From the NCBI RefSeq assembly GCF_018323985.1, contig NZ_AP024590.1, positions 3,844,001-3,908,000 on the forward strand: 64,000 nt of DNA, given 5' to 3'. Below, piece by piece: positions 54,309-61,994 of the stretch; positions within the stretch are counted from its first letter, which is position 1, and the number at the start of each line of letters is the position of its first letter. Source of the stretch: Enterobacter kobei (GTDB taxonomy: Bacteria; Pseudomonadota; Gammaproteobacteria; Enterobacterales; Enterobacteriaceae). Position numbers and translations under genes: made by a program. The notes below the pieces were generated by a model. It worked only from the letters and a program-made list of their open reading frames with translations, searched no databases and was not told the origin of the DNA.

Positions 54309-54449
54309 TTATGTTGCTGTTAAAATGGTTAGGATGACAGCCGTTTTTGACACTGTCGGGTCCAAAGGGAAAGTAACCACGACCAAGCTAATGATGTTGT
54401 TGACGTTGATGGTAAGTGCATCAAGAACGCAATTACGTACTTTAGTCAT
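54309..54449 (-). CDS. yjjY: Small protein YjjY, antisense in the arcA leader
   Basis: The 46-residue frame on the minus strand begins MTKVRNCVLDALTINVNN and ends AVILTILTAT. E. coli YjjY as I recall it is MTKVRNCVLDALSINVNN... with 46 residues and the same ending, so the length and most residues are kept. It overlaps the arcA upstream transcript. The protein is Ile/Thr/Val rich and its function is unknown. Conservation could reflect the arcA leader RNA rather than a protein. Confidence 0.6.
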   Translation of the reverse strand: MTKVRNCVLDALTINVNNIISLVVVTFPLDPTVSKTAVILTILTAT

Positions 54450-54544
54450 GTTACGCCGTGCATGTTAATTTGCGACATGTATCAGGCAGGTCAGGGACTT
54501 TTGTACTTCCTGTTTCGATTTAGTTGGCAATTTAGGTAGCAAAC

Positions 54545-55261
54545 ATGCAGACCCCGCAAATTCTTATTGTTGAAGACGAGTTGGTAACACGCAACACGTT
54601 GAAGAGCATTTTCGAAGCAGAAGGCTACGATGTCTTTGAAGCGACTGATGGCGCTGAGATGCATCAGATCCTTTCCGAAAATGACATTAATCTGGTGATC
54701 ATGGACATCAACCTGCCTGGTAAAAACGGGCTGTTGCTGGCACGTGAGCTGCGCGAGCAGGCGAACGTCGCGCTGATGTTCCTGACCGGTCGCGATAATG
54801 AAGTGGATAAAATCCTCGGCCTCGAAATCGGCGCTGACGATTACATCACCAAACCGTTTAACCCGCGTGAACTGACGATCCGCGCACGCAACCTGCTGTC
54901 CCGTACGATGAATCTGAGCGCGATCAGCGAAGAGCGTCGCACCGTTGACAGCTACAAGTTCAACGGCTGGGAGCTGGATATCAACAGCCGCTCGCTGATC
55001 AGCCCTAACGGTGAGCAGTACAAGCTGCCGCGTAGCGAATTCCGCGCCATGCTGCACTTCTGCGAAAACCCGGGCAAGATCCAGTCCCGCGCCGATCTGC
55101 TGAAAAAGATGACCGGCCGCGAACTGAAACCGCATGATCGTACCGTTGACGTGACCATTCGTCGCATTCGTAAGCACTTCGAATCGACGCCGGACACGCC
55201 GGAAATTATCGCCACCATCCACGGTGAAGGTTACCGTTTCTGCGGCGATTTAGCGGAATAA
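54545..55261 (+). CDS. arcA: Aerobic respiration response regulator ArcA
   Basis: ArcA represses aerobic metabolism when ArcB senses reduced quinones. The 238-residue OmpR/PhoB-type regulator (E. coli 238) has phospho-site Asp54 in LVIMDINLPGKNG, acid pair Glu10/Asp11 and Lys in TKPFNPREL, and a winged-helix domain with VDVTIRRIRKHFE. It is preceded by a long conserved leader of several hundred bp and followed by a strong terminator. Confidence 0.98.
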   Translation: MQTPQILIVEDELVTRNTLKSIFEAEGYDVFEATDGAEMHQILSENDINLVIMDINLPGKNGLLLARELREQANVALMFLTGRDNEVDKILGLEIGADDYITKPFNPRELTIRARNLLSRTMNLSAISEERRTVDSYKFNGWELDINSRSLISPNGEQYKLPRSEFRAMLHFCENPGKIQSRADLLKKMTGRELKPHDRTVDVTIRRIRKHFESTPDTPEIIATIHGEGYRFCGDLAE

Positions 55262-55265
55262 GAAC

Positions 55266-55292
55266 AAAAACGGCGCATAATGCGCCGTTTTC
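55266..55292 (+). terminator. arcA terminator
   Basis: The stem AAAACGGCGCA/TGCGCCGTTTT (55267-55277, 55281-55291) has a 3-base loop and flanking A and T runs. It can act in both directions and so also for creD. Confidence 0.88.
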
Positions 55293-55314
55293 CTTTGTTT
55301 CGCTCACCCCGCGT

Positions 55315-56670
55315 TTACTTCCAGATACGCAGCGCTTCGTCGCTTCCCGTAGCGGTTTTACGCGTCTCCCCTTTGGGGTGTGACAGCGAATACCAGTCGA
55401 GATGACGGGTCAGGAACATCACGCCGCCCAGCGCCAAAAGCAGTACCCCCGATCCCAGCAGCAGCGAACTGTCCTCCGAGCGCAGCAGCATCCACATCAC
55501 GCCATCCAGTAACAACAGCGCCAGGGTAAACAGCAGACTGCTGCGCCAGCCTTTCAGCACCGCCTGCAAGTACACGCCATTCATCATCGCGCCCACCAGA
55601 CTGGCGGCGATCCACGCGGCCGTAAAGCCGATATGTTCTGAGAGCGCCAGCAACAGCAGATAAAACATTACCAGCGACAGCCCGACCAGCAGATACTGCA
55701 TCGGATGCAGCCGTAACGCGGTGATACTTTCCAGCACAAAGAACGCCATAAACGTCAGGCTGATCAGCAAAATGGCATACTTGGTGGCGCGATCGGTCAA
55801 CTGGTACTGATCGGCCGGGGTGGTGACCGCGACGCTGAAGGACGGCAACCCCTGCCATCCTCCGCTCCCGGCGCGCATAAACCGCTCCCCGAGATTGTTG
55901 GCAAACCAGCTGCTCTGCCATTGCGCCTGAAAGCCGGAGGCGGAGATCTCGCGTTTGACCGGCAGAAAATCACCGAGGAAGCCCGGATGCGGCCAGTTGC
56001 TGCTCAGGCTCATCTGGCTGGTTCGTCCGAGAGGCACGACGGAAAAATTACCGGTACCGCTGAGGTTCAGCCCCATCGTCAGATCCAGGTTACCCTGCGG
56101 CCAGCGGATCGCCGGTAGCGGAATATGCAGGCCATCACCGCTGTCCGAAAGCCCGCTGCCCGGCTCGACGTTCAGCGCCACGCCGTTAATCTGCGGCGCT
56201 TTCACCACGCCGATACCCCGCGCATCCCCGACGCCCAGCACCATAAAGGGTTTGCCGAGGGTGAGCGTCTCTTTTTTGAGAGCGGCCAGCCGCGAGGCGT
56301 CAAAATGCGCTTTGATGCCCAGATCGCCGTGCCACACCTGCCCTTCATAAATGCCGATTTTGCGTGATTCCACATTCTGCGATCCCTCAACCACCAGCGA
56401 CTCCGGCAACCAGAAATGAATAAATTCACGGGTCCGCTGCACCTCTTTTTTATCTTCCACCACCGTATACAACTCTGATACCGGAATGGCGATCAACGGC
56501 CCGACCAGCTTCTGCGGCCCGCTGGTGCTCTGGCGGATCGCGTCCTCAACCTGACCGCGATAATCCGATCGCTCCTCGATCAGTTGCCTGACCATCATTA
56601 ACGGCACCATCAGCAGTAAGACGGCGCCGACCAGGGTAAACATTTTCCAGAACAGGGGGGATTTCATCAT
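55315..56670 (-). CDS. creD: Inner membrane protein CreD
   Basis: CreD is a polytopic inner-membrane protein of the CreBC regulon (451 residues; E. coli 450). A signal-anchor segment near residue 10 is followed by a large periplasmic domain and about six C-terminal membrane segments (from TKYAILLISLTFMAFFVLE near residue 305). The function is unclear; it affects envelope integrity and colicin E2 tolerance in E. coli. A cre tag lies upstream at 56732-56747. Two adjacent ATGs (56670 and 56667) are both usable. Confidence 0.95.
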   Translation of the reverse strand: MMKSPLFWKMFTLVGAVLLLMVPLMMVRQLIEERSDYRGQVEDAIRQSTSGPQKLVGPLIAIPVSELYTVVEDKKEVQRTREFIHFWLPESLVVEGSQNVESRKIGIYEGQVWHGDLGIKAHFDASRLAALKKETLTLGKPFMVLGVGDARGIGVVKAPQINGVALNVEPGSGLSDSGDGLHIPLPAIRWPQGNLDLTMGLNLSGTGNFSVVPLGRTSQMSLSSNWPHPGFLGDFLPVKREISASGFQAQWQSSWFANNLGERFMRAGSGGWQGLPSFSVAVTTPADQYQLTDRATKYAILLISLTFMAFFVLESITALRLHPMQYLLVGLSLVMFYLLLLALSEHIGFTAAWIAASLVGAMMNGVYLQAVLKGWRSSLLFTLALLLLDGVMWMLLRSEDSSLLLGSGVLLLALGGVMFLTRHLDWYSLSHPKGETRKTATGSDEALRIWK

Positions 56671-56727
56671 AGCCTTCTCCTTTGCAATGCCAGCAAAGTA
56701 ACAAGGCTATATGGGGAGAATTTGAAG

Positions 56728-58152
56728 TTATGTGAAGGGACGGTGAAGTGTCAGCGTGGCCTCAACGCCGCCCTCGGCGCGGTTGTTTAGCGCGACGCTG
56801 CCCTGATGCAGACGCGCGACTTCACTGACAAAGGCCAGCCCCAGGCCGCTGCTCTTATGGCCGTTATCGCGGGGAAGAGAATAAAAGCGCTCAAAAATAC
56901 GCGGTAGCGCGTAATCGGGAATGCCGCTGCCGGTGTCGGTCACCTGCAGGAGGATGCGGTCATCCTGTACTGTCGCCCCGAGGGTAATGGTGCTGCCCGG
57001 CGGCGTGAAATCGATGGCGTTATCCAGCAGATTACCAAGCGCCTGCTCCAGCAGTTCCGCGTCCGCCGCCACCGGCAGTGCGCAAGCGGTGATATGCAGA
57101 GTGATGTTTCTGGCGTCCAGCTGGACGCTGCGCGATCCCCGCAGGCGGGCGAAGAGTTCATCCACGGCGACGGGCGTCAGGCGGATAGCCTGGCGGTTCT
57201 CCAGCCGCGCCTGATGCAACAGGGTTTCCACCAGCGCCTGCATACGGGCGTTCTGCGTCAGGATCGTGTCCGTAAAGCGGCTGACCACTTCAGGCGGCGG
57301 CCCTTCACGCAGAATTTCCGCCGCGCCACGGATCGCCGCCAGCGGGCTTTTCAGTTCATGGGTCAGGGCATAGACATACTGTTCGATGGCATTTTTGCCC
57401 TCAAGTTTCAGCCGCATGCTCTCCAGCGCCTGCGCCAGCTTGCGTAATTCGCTGCTGCCTGAGGTCGGCAGCGGTACCGGTTGCTCATCGGTGACCGAAT
57501 CGGCATAGCGCACCAGTTTGCCGATGGAGCGGTTGATCCAGCCCGTCATGCCGCCGCCAATCAGCAGCGCGATCCCCAGAAGCGCCCCCGCCGCCCACAG
57601 CATCCGCCGCTCGCTGCGCTGGATCACCGGGGCCATAGCGGCATTAGGTTTGCCAACGCTGAGCACGCCAATGATCCGCCCCTGATCTCTGATCGGTGCG
57701 GCCACGTACATCACCGTGCTTTGCGGATCCTGGGGATCCTGCTGCGTGCTGCGCGCGCCGTACTGCCCGCGTAAGGTACGCCAGACATCGTTCCAGCGGG
57801 AGTAATCCTTCCCCAGCGCCCGTCCGGCTGAATCAAACACTACCTTGCCCTGCGCATCCGTCATGTAGACGTGATACTCATTGCGCACTTTATGGATGCC
57901 GCTGATATTGGCGCGAAAAGGCTGGTGCTGCAGCTGGCTGAACGCCTGCGCCAGCTGTCCGTGTGCCGGATCGGCAGAGAGCAGATCGTCACGCGCCAGC
58001 GCCGCCAGCAGCGTGGCGGTATCGATCAGCGTGCCTTCGGTGGCGCGCCGGACACCGGGTTTGATCTCCTGCACGAAAATCGACAGCACAAACCATGCCG
58101 CCACGCCGACGATCAAAAAGTAGCCCAGCAGCAGACGCATACCGATACGCAT
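56728..58152 (-). CDS. creC: Sensor histidine kinase CreC
   Basis: CreC is the membrane sensor for CreB (474 residues, as in E. coli). Two membrane segments (residues about 7-27 and 184-204) flank a periplasmic sensor domain. HAMP-like linker, the phospho-His box THELKSPLAAIRGAAEIL near residue 265, N box NLLDNAIDF and G boxes GSGIPDYALP and SSGLGLAFV follow. Its start overlaps creB by one base. Confidence 0.97.
   Translation of the reverse strand: MRIGMRLLLGYFLIVGVAAWFVLSIFVQEIKPGVRRATEGTLIDTATLLAALARDDLLSADPAHGQLAQAFSQLQHQPFRANISGIHKVRNEYHVYMTDAQGKVVFDSAGRALGKDYSRWNDVWRTLRGQYGARSTQQDPQDPQSTVMYVAAPIRDQGRIIGVLSVGKPNAAMAPVIQRSERRMLWAAGALLGIALLIGGGMTGWINRSIGKLVRYADSVTDEQPVPLPTSGSSELRKLAQALESMRLKLEGKNAIEQYVYALTHELKSPLAAIRGAAEILREGPPPEVVSRFTDTILTQNARMQALVETLLHQARLENRQAIRLTPVAVDELFARLRGSRSVQLDARNITLHITACALPVAADAELLEQALGNLLDNAIDFTPPGSTITLGATVQDDRILLQVTDTGSGIPDYALPRIFERFYSLPRDNGHKSSGLGLAFVSEVARLHQGSVALNNRAEGGVEATLTLHRPFT
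56732..56747 (-). promoter_or_regulatory. cre tag (CreB binding site) before creD
   Basis: On the minus strand TTCAC-N6-TTCAC (TTCACCGTCCCTTCAC) is a perfect cre tag, the direct repeat bound by phosphorylated CreB in E. coli. It lies within the 3' end of creC, about 60 bp upstream of the creD start. Confidence 0.85.
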
Positions 58153-58841
58153 CAGCCGATCACCAGACTGTAGCCGAGGCCGCGATGGGTATTAATGGGC
58201 GAACGTGCGGGATCGATGGCCCGCAGCTTGGCGCGCAGGGTTTTGATGTGCGTATCCACGGTGCGATCGTAGCTTTCCACCGTATCGCCCCACACGCTGT
58301 CCATCAATTGCTGCCGGGAAAAGACCCGGCCAGGAGCGAGCAGCAGCGTTTTCAGCAGCAGGTATTCATAGCGCGTGAGCGCCAGCGGCTGACCGCACCA
58401 GTGCACCTGCGCGGCAGGCTCGTTGAGTTCAAACTCCCCCACGCTCACCCGCGGCGAAGGGGCAGAAAATTTTTGCAGACGGCGCAGGATGGTGCGCACC
58501 CGGGCGCACACTTCCCGCGGCGAGAAGGGCTTAGCGACATAGTCGTCCGCGCCGATCTCCAGCCCCAGCAATTTGTCGACTTCATCGCTGCGGGCGGTTA
58601 AAAACAGCACGGGTAACGCGCTGTGTCGTGCCAGCAGTTTCCGGCACAGTTCAAAACCGCTGATGTCCGGCAAGCCGACATCCAGGATCGCCAGATCGGG
58701 CAACTGGTGACGGGCCTCCTCAAGCGCAGGCAGCCCGCGCTCAAAGGCCTTAACAGTAAACCCCTCCTGCGAAAGCATGTAGATCAGCGTTTCCGCGATG
58801 CTTATCTCATCTTCCACCAGCCAGATCAGCGGTTGTTGCAT
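58152..58841 (-). CDS. creB: Response regulator CreB
   Basis: CreB is an OmpR-type regulator (229 residues, as in E. coli) for creD and other cre-tag genes. The receiver has Glu10/Asp11 and the phospho-Asp54 in LAILDVGLPD and Lys in VAKPFSPREV; the winged helix at the C-terminus reads YDRTVDTHIKTLRAKL. It follows creA by 12 bp and overlaps creC by one base. Confidence 0.97.
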   Translation of the reverse strand: MQQPLIWLVEDEISIAETLIYMLSQEGFTVKAFERGLPALEEARHQLPDLAILDVGLPDISGFELCRKLLARHSALPVLFLTARSDEVDKLLGLEIGADDYVAKPFSPREVCARVRTILRRLQKFSAPSPRVSVGEFELNEPAAQVHWCGQPLALTRYEYLLLKTLLLAPGRVFSRQQLMDSVWGDTVESYDRTVDTHIKTLRAKLRAIDPARSPINTHRGLGYSLVIG

Positions 58842-58853
58842 ACCTGTTCCTTG

Positions 58854-59327
58854 TTATTTATTCCACGGCATAATCGGTACGGCGCTGATGGCGTTTTTCG
58901 GCGAGCCTTCAACAACTTTATCCGAGTATGTCAGGTAGGCCAGCGTGTTGCGCTTCGCGTCATAGAAACGCACCACCTGTAACTTTTTGAACACCAGCGA
59001 CGTGCGTTTCTGGAACACCACATCGCCCTGCGCCTTGCCGGCTTTTACTTTTTCGCTCAGTTCAATCGGTCCGACCTGCTGGCAGGAAATTGCCGCGTCC
59101 GAGGTATCTTCCGCCAGACCTAATCCGCCTTTAATGCCGCCGGTTTTGGCGCGACTCAGATAACAGGTGACGTTTTTCACATCGGGATCGTCAAAGGCTT
59201 CCACCACGATCTTGTGATCCGGGCCAAACATTTTAAATACGGTATCTACGGAGCCAATTTGTTCCGCCTGCACCGACTGCCCGGCAGCACACAGGAAAAG
59301 GCACAACAGCAAACGCTTGTATTTCAT
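58854..59327 (-). CDS. creA: Conserved exported protein CreA
   Basis: The 157-residue protein (E. coli 157) has a signal peptide (LLLCLFLCAAGQSVQA) and a compact domain with EQIGSVDTVFKMFGPDHKI and two Cys (TCYLSRAKTG and SCQQVGPI) that may bond. CreA is in the periplasm and has no known function. It heads creABC(D) and is divergent from rob across 209 bp. Confidence 0.95.
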   Translation of the reverse strand: MKYKRLLLCLFLCAAGQSVQAEQIGSVDTVFKMFGPDHKIVVEAFDDPDVKNVTCYLSRAKTGGIKGGLGLAEDTSDAAISCQQVGPIELSEKVKAGKAQGDVVFQKRTSLVFKKLQVVRFYDAKRNTLAYLTYSDKVVEGSPKNAISAVPIMPWNK

Positions 59328-59536
59328 ATTGTTACCATTGATAAAAATTACGTTGAGTGATTATTGACCGCGACCGCAGAAAATAGCTATAAATCACTGA
59401 ATTACGAAAAATCGGAATAAATTCAACCACGAAAAGCATTTATGCGCAAAAAAAACACTGAATGCTAAAAGAACGAAAAATGCTATTATCCGCTACCTTA
59501 GTATCAGGCACCCGTAATTAAGGATGAGGACACAAT

Positions 59537-60406
59537 ATGGACCAGGCTGGGATTATTCGCGAACTGCTTGTCTGGCTGGAGGGGCATCTGGATCAGCCTC
59601 TCTCTCTGGATAATGTGGCGGCGAAAGCAGGCTATTCCAAGTGGCATATGCAAAGGATGTTCAAGGATGTCACGGGTCATGCGATTGGTGCCTATATACG
59701 CGCACGCCGCTTATCAAAAGCAGCCGTGGCGCTGCGTTTAACGGCACGTCCGATTCTGGACATTGCCCTGCAATACCGTTTCGACTCGCAGCAGACCTTC
59801 ACCCGCGCGTTCAAAAAACAGTTTAACCTCACCCCGGCGCTGTACCGCCGCTCTCCGGACTGGAGCGCCTCCGGCATTCGTCCGCCGCTGCGCCTGGGCG
59901 AATTCCATTTCCCTGAACATCAGTTTGTCACGCTGCCAACCATGCATCTGGTGGGCACCACCCAGAGCTATACCTGCTCGCTGGAAGAGATCTCCAGCTT
60001 CCGTAATCAGATGCGTATTCAGTTCTGGCGTGAGTTTTTAGGCAATTCGCCGCAGTTGCCCGCCGAACTGTATGGTCTGCATGAGACGCGCCCTGGCAGC
60101 GAAAAAGATGACGAGCAGGAGGTGTTCTACACCACCGCGGTGACGCCGGAACTGGCGAATGGTCACCTGCAAAATGCACATCCGGTGACGCTCGATGGCG
60201 GGGAATATGTGATGTTTACCTATGAAGGGCCGGGTAATGAGCTACAGGAATTTATCCTGACGCTTTACGGCACCTGTATGCCGATGCTGGATCTGAAACG
60301 TCGCAAGGGCCTCGATATCGAGCGCTTCTTCCCGCAGGATGAAGCCCGGAACCAGGGGCAGCCAATTGAGCTACGTTGCGAATACCTGATCCCGGTGCGT
60401 CGTTAA
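59537..60406 (+). CDS. rob: Right origin-binding transcriptional regulator Rob
   Basis: Rob is a MarA/SoxS-class AraC activator of efflux, LPS and solvent-stress genes. The protein has 289 residues, as in E. coli. The N-terminal double HTH (GYSKWHMQRMFKDVTG and LQYRFDSQQTFTRAFKKQFN) is followed by a GyrI-like ligand domain (about 120-289) that binds bile salts and fatty acids. It overlaps gpmB by 4 bp, tail to tail. Confidence 0.97.
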   Translation: MDQAGIIRELLVWLEGHLDQPLSLDNVAAKAGYSKWHMQRMFKDVTGHAIGAYIRARRLSKAAVALRLTARPILDIALQYRFDSQQTFTRAFKKQFNLTPALYRRSPDWSASGIRPPLRLGEFHFPEHQFVTLPTMHLVGTTQSYTCSLEEISSFRNQMRIQFWREFLGNSPQLPAELYGLHETRPGSEKDDEQEVFYTTAVTPELANGHLQNAHPVTLDGGEYVMFTYEGPGNELQEFILTLYGTCMPMLDLKRRKGLDIERFFPQDEARNQGQPIELRCEYLIPVRR

Positions 60407-61050
60407 CGCTGCAACTCGTCCAGCGCCGGAGCATCCAGATGCGAGACGTCTCCGGCGGTTTCCACCACCCAGCCTGACGCCAGCCATGCACTTTGCTGGT
60501 AATCGATACGCGAAATAGAACAGTTGCGCAGACGCAGACGGCGTTCAGCCCAGGCCGGTAATCCCAGGATCGTGCTCACCAGGCACCCCAGCGCCATGCC
60601 GTGACTGACCAGCAGCGGACGGCTGCCTTTCGGCAGATCCAGACAGGCTGCCAGCGCCGCATGCATACGCTCGCTCAGTTCCTGCATCGATTCGCCATCC
60701 GGAATACGGCCCTCTGCGTTGCCATTCACCATCTGCCGACGCCAGCCCTCTTCTTCGTCCGTCAGGGAATCGATATGACGGCTTTCCAGCACGCCCATAT
60801 CCAGTTCGCGCAGACGCGCATCAAAGGTGATCTCGCAGCCGCAGGCTTCAGCGATGATCTCCGCCGTGCGACGCGTACGCCCCAAATCACTGGCGATGAT
60901 ATGGGTGATGCCGAGCGTTTTCGCCCGTTCTCCCACCTGCCATGCCTGATGCTCACCTTTTGCCGTCAACGGACTGTCTGACTGCCCTTGAATACGACGC
61001 TCGGCGTTCCACTGCGTTTCACCGTGGCGAACAAGGTATACCTGTAACAT
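60403..61050 (-). CDS. gpmB: Phosphoglycerate-mutase-like phosphatase GpmB
   Basis: The 215-residue protein (E. coli 215) is a histidine-phosphatase fold member: LVRHGETQWNAERRIQGQSD holds the catalytic His at residue 9, and LVSHGMALGCL holds the second His. E. coli GpmB (YtjC) lacks convincing mutase activity and acts as a phosphatase. It is transcribed toward rob, with a 4-bp tail overlap. Confidence 0.95.
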   Translation of the reverse strand: MLQVYLVRHGETQWNAERRIQGQSDSPLTAKGEHQAWQVGERAKTLGITHIIASDLGRTRRTAEIIAEACGCEITFDARLRELDMGVLESRHIDSLTDEEEGWRRQMVNGNAEGRIPDGESMQELSERMHAALAACLDLPKGSRPLLVSHGMALGCLVSTILGLPAWAERRLRLRNCSISRIDYQQSAWLASGWVVETAGDVSHLDAPALDELQR

Positions 61051-61104
61051 GCGTTTTATCCATTATACTGCGATGAAAATTGAGTAATCTGAGTGATATT
61101 GATT

Positions 61105-61620
61105 ATGCACCATGTTGTCTGTGCTACCAGCAATCCAGCGAAAATTAAGGCTATTCTGCACGCATTTCACGAGATTTTCGGCGAAGGATCCTGCCATATA
61201 GACGCCGTCGCCGTCGAGAGCGGCGTGCCCGAACAGCCTTTTGGCAGCACGGAAACGCGGGCTGGCGCACGGAATCGTGTCGAAAATGCCCGCCGGGAAA
61301 GGCCGGAGGCGGATTTCTGGGTGGCGATAGAAGCGGGAATTGATGATGACAGCACGTTCAGTTGGGTAGTGATTGAAAACGGCGATCGGCGTGGGGAAGC
61401 GCGTTCCGCCACCCTGCCACTGCCGGCAGTCATTCTTGAGCGTGTACGTGCCGGTGAAGCGCTTGGTCCGGTGATGTCGCAGTATACCGGCATCGATGAG
61501 ATTGGGCGTAAAGACGGGGCGATTGGCGTGTTCACCGCCGGAAAGCTGACGCGCAGTAGCGTCTACCATCAGGCGGTAATCCTGGCGTTAAGTCCGTTTC
61601 ACAACGCCGTTTATCGCTGA
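61105..61620 (+). CDS. yjjX: Non-canonical ITP/XTP phosphatase YjjX
   Basis: The ATG at 61105 gives 171 residues (E. coli 170), MHHVVCATSNPAKIKAIL; four codons upstream another ATG is open. YjjX hydrolyses ITP and XTP to diphosphates and is induced by oxidative stress in E. coli. ESGVPEQPFGSTETRAGARNRV and DFWVAIEAGID are the conserved motifs. Its 3' end overlaps trpR by 10 bp, convergently. Confidence 0.96.
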   Translation: MHHVVCATSNPAKIKAILHAFHEIFGEGSCHIDAVAVESGVPEQPFGSTETRAGARNRVENARRERPEADFWVAIEAGIDDDSTFSWVVIENGDRRGEARSATLPLPAVILERVRAGEALGPVMSQYTGIDEIGRKDGAIGVFTAGKLTRSSVYHQAVILALSPFHNAVYR

Positions 61621-61940
61621 TTTTTCAGCAGCGCCTGTTCGAGCCACAACCGCAGTTCAGCAGGCGCCGCCTTCAGGCTGTTCGAGCCACGGGTAATGGT
61701 CGCAATGCCCGTCCCCAGCTCATTTTTCAGTTCACGCTGGCTCATCTCGCCGCGCAACAGTTCTTCAATGATCCGTACCCGCGTCCCTAAGGCTTCGCGC
61801 TCGTCCGGCGTCAGCATTAAATTGAGCAACGGAAGATGCAAATCCTGTTCACAGGACTGTGTAAGCAGCTCAACGAAGCGCAACCATTCCTGGTGACGCT
61901 GTTCCGCGACGGCTGCTGAATAAGGAGATTGCTGCGTCAT
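61611..61940 (-). CDS. trpR: Trp operon repressor
   Basis: TrpR with tryptophan represses trpEDCBA, aroH, mtr and itself. The protein has 109 residues (E. coli 108). The HTH is SQRELKNELGTGIATITRGSN (cut), with tryptophan-binding residues in LTPDEREALGTRVRIIEELLRG. An operator lies 12 bp before the ATG. It overlaps the yjjX 3' end. Confidence 0.97.
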   Translation of the reverse strand: MTQQSPYSAAVAEQRHQEWLRFVELLTQSCEQDLHLPLLNLMLTPDEREALGTRVRIIEELLRGEMSQRELKNELGTGIATITRGSNSLKAAPAELRLWLEQALLKNQR

Positions 61941-61951
61941 GTCATACCGCC

Positions 61952-61969
61952 ATACTCATCAACGAGTAC
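61952..61969. promoter_or_regulatory. TrpR operator / trpR promoter
   Basis: On the minus strand GTACTCGTTGATGAGTAT has the TrpR half-sites GTACTCG and TGAGTAT around a short centre, 12 bp before the trpR ATG. A TATGCT stretch just upstream of it can be the -10. This fits autorepression of trpR. Confidence 0.75.
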
Positions 61970-61994
61970 AGCAGCATAACACAAACCCGGCAGA

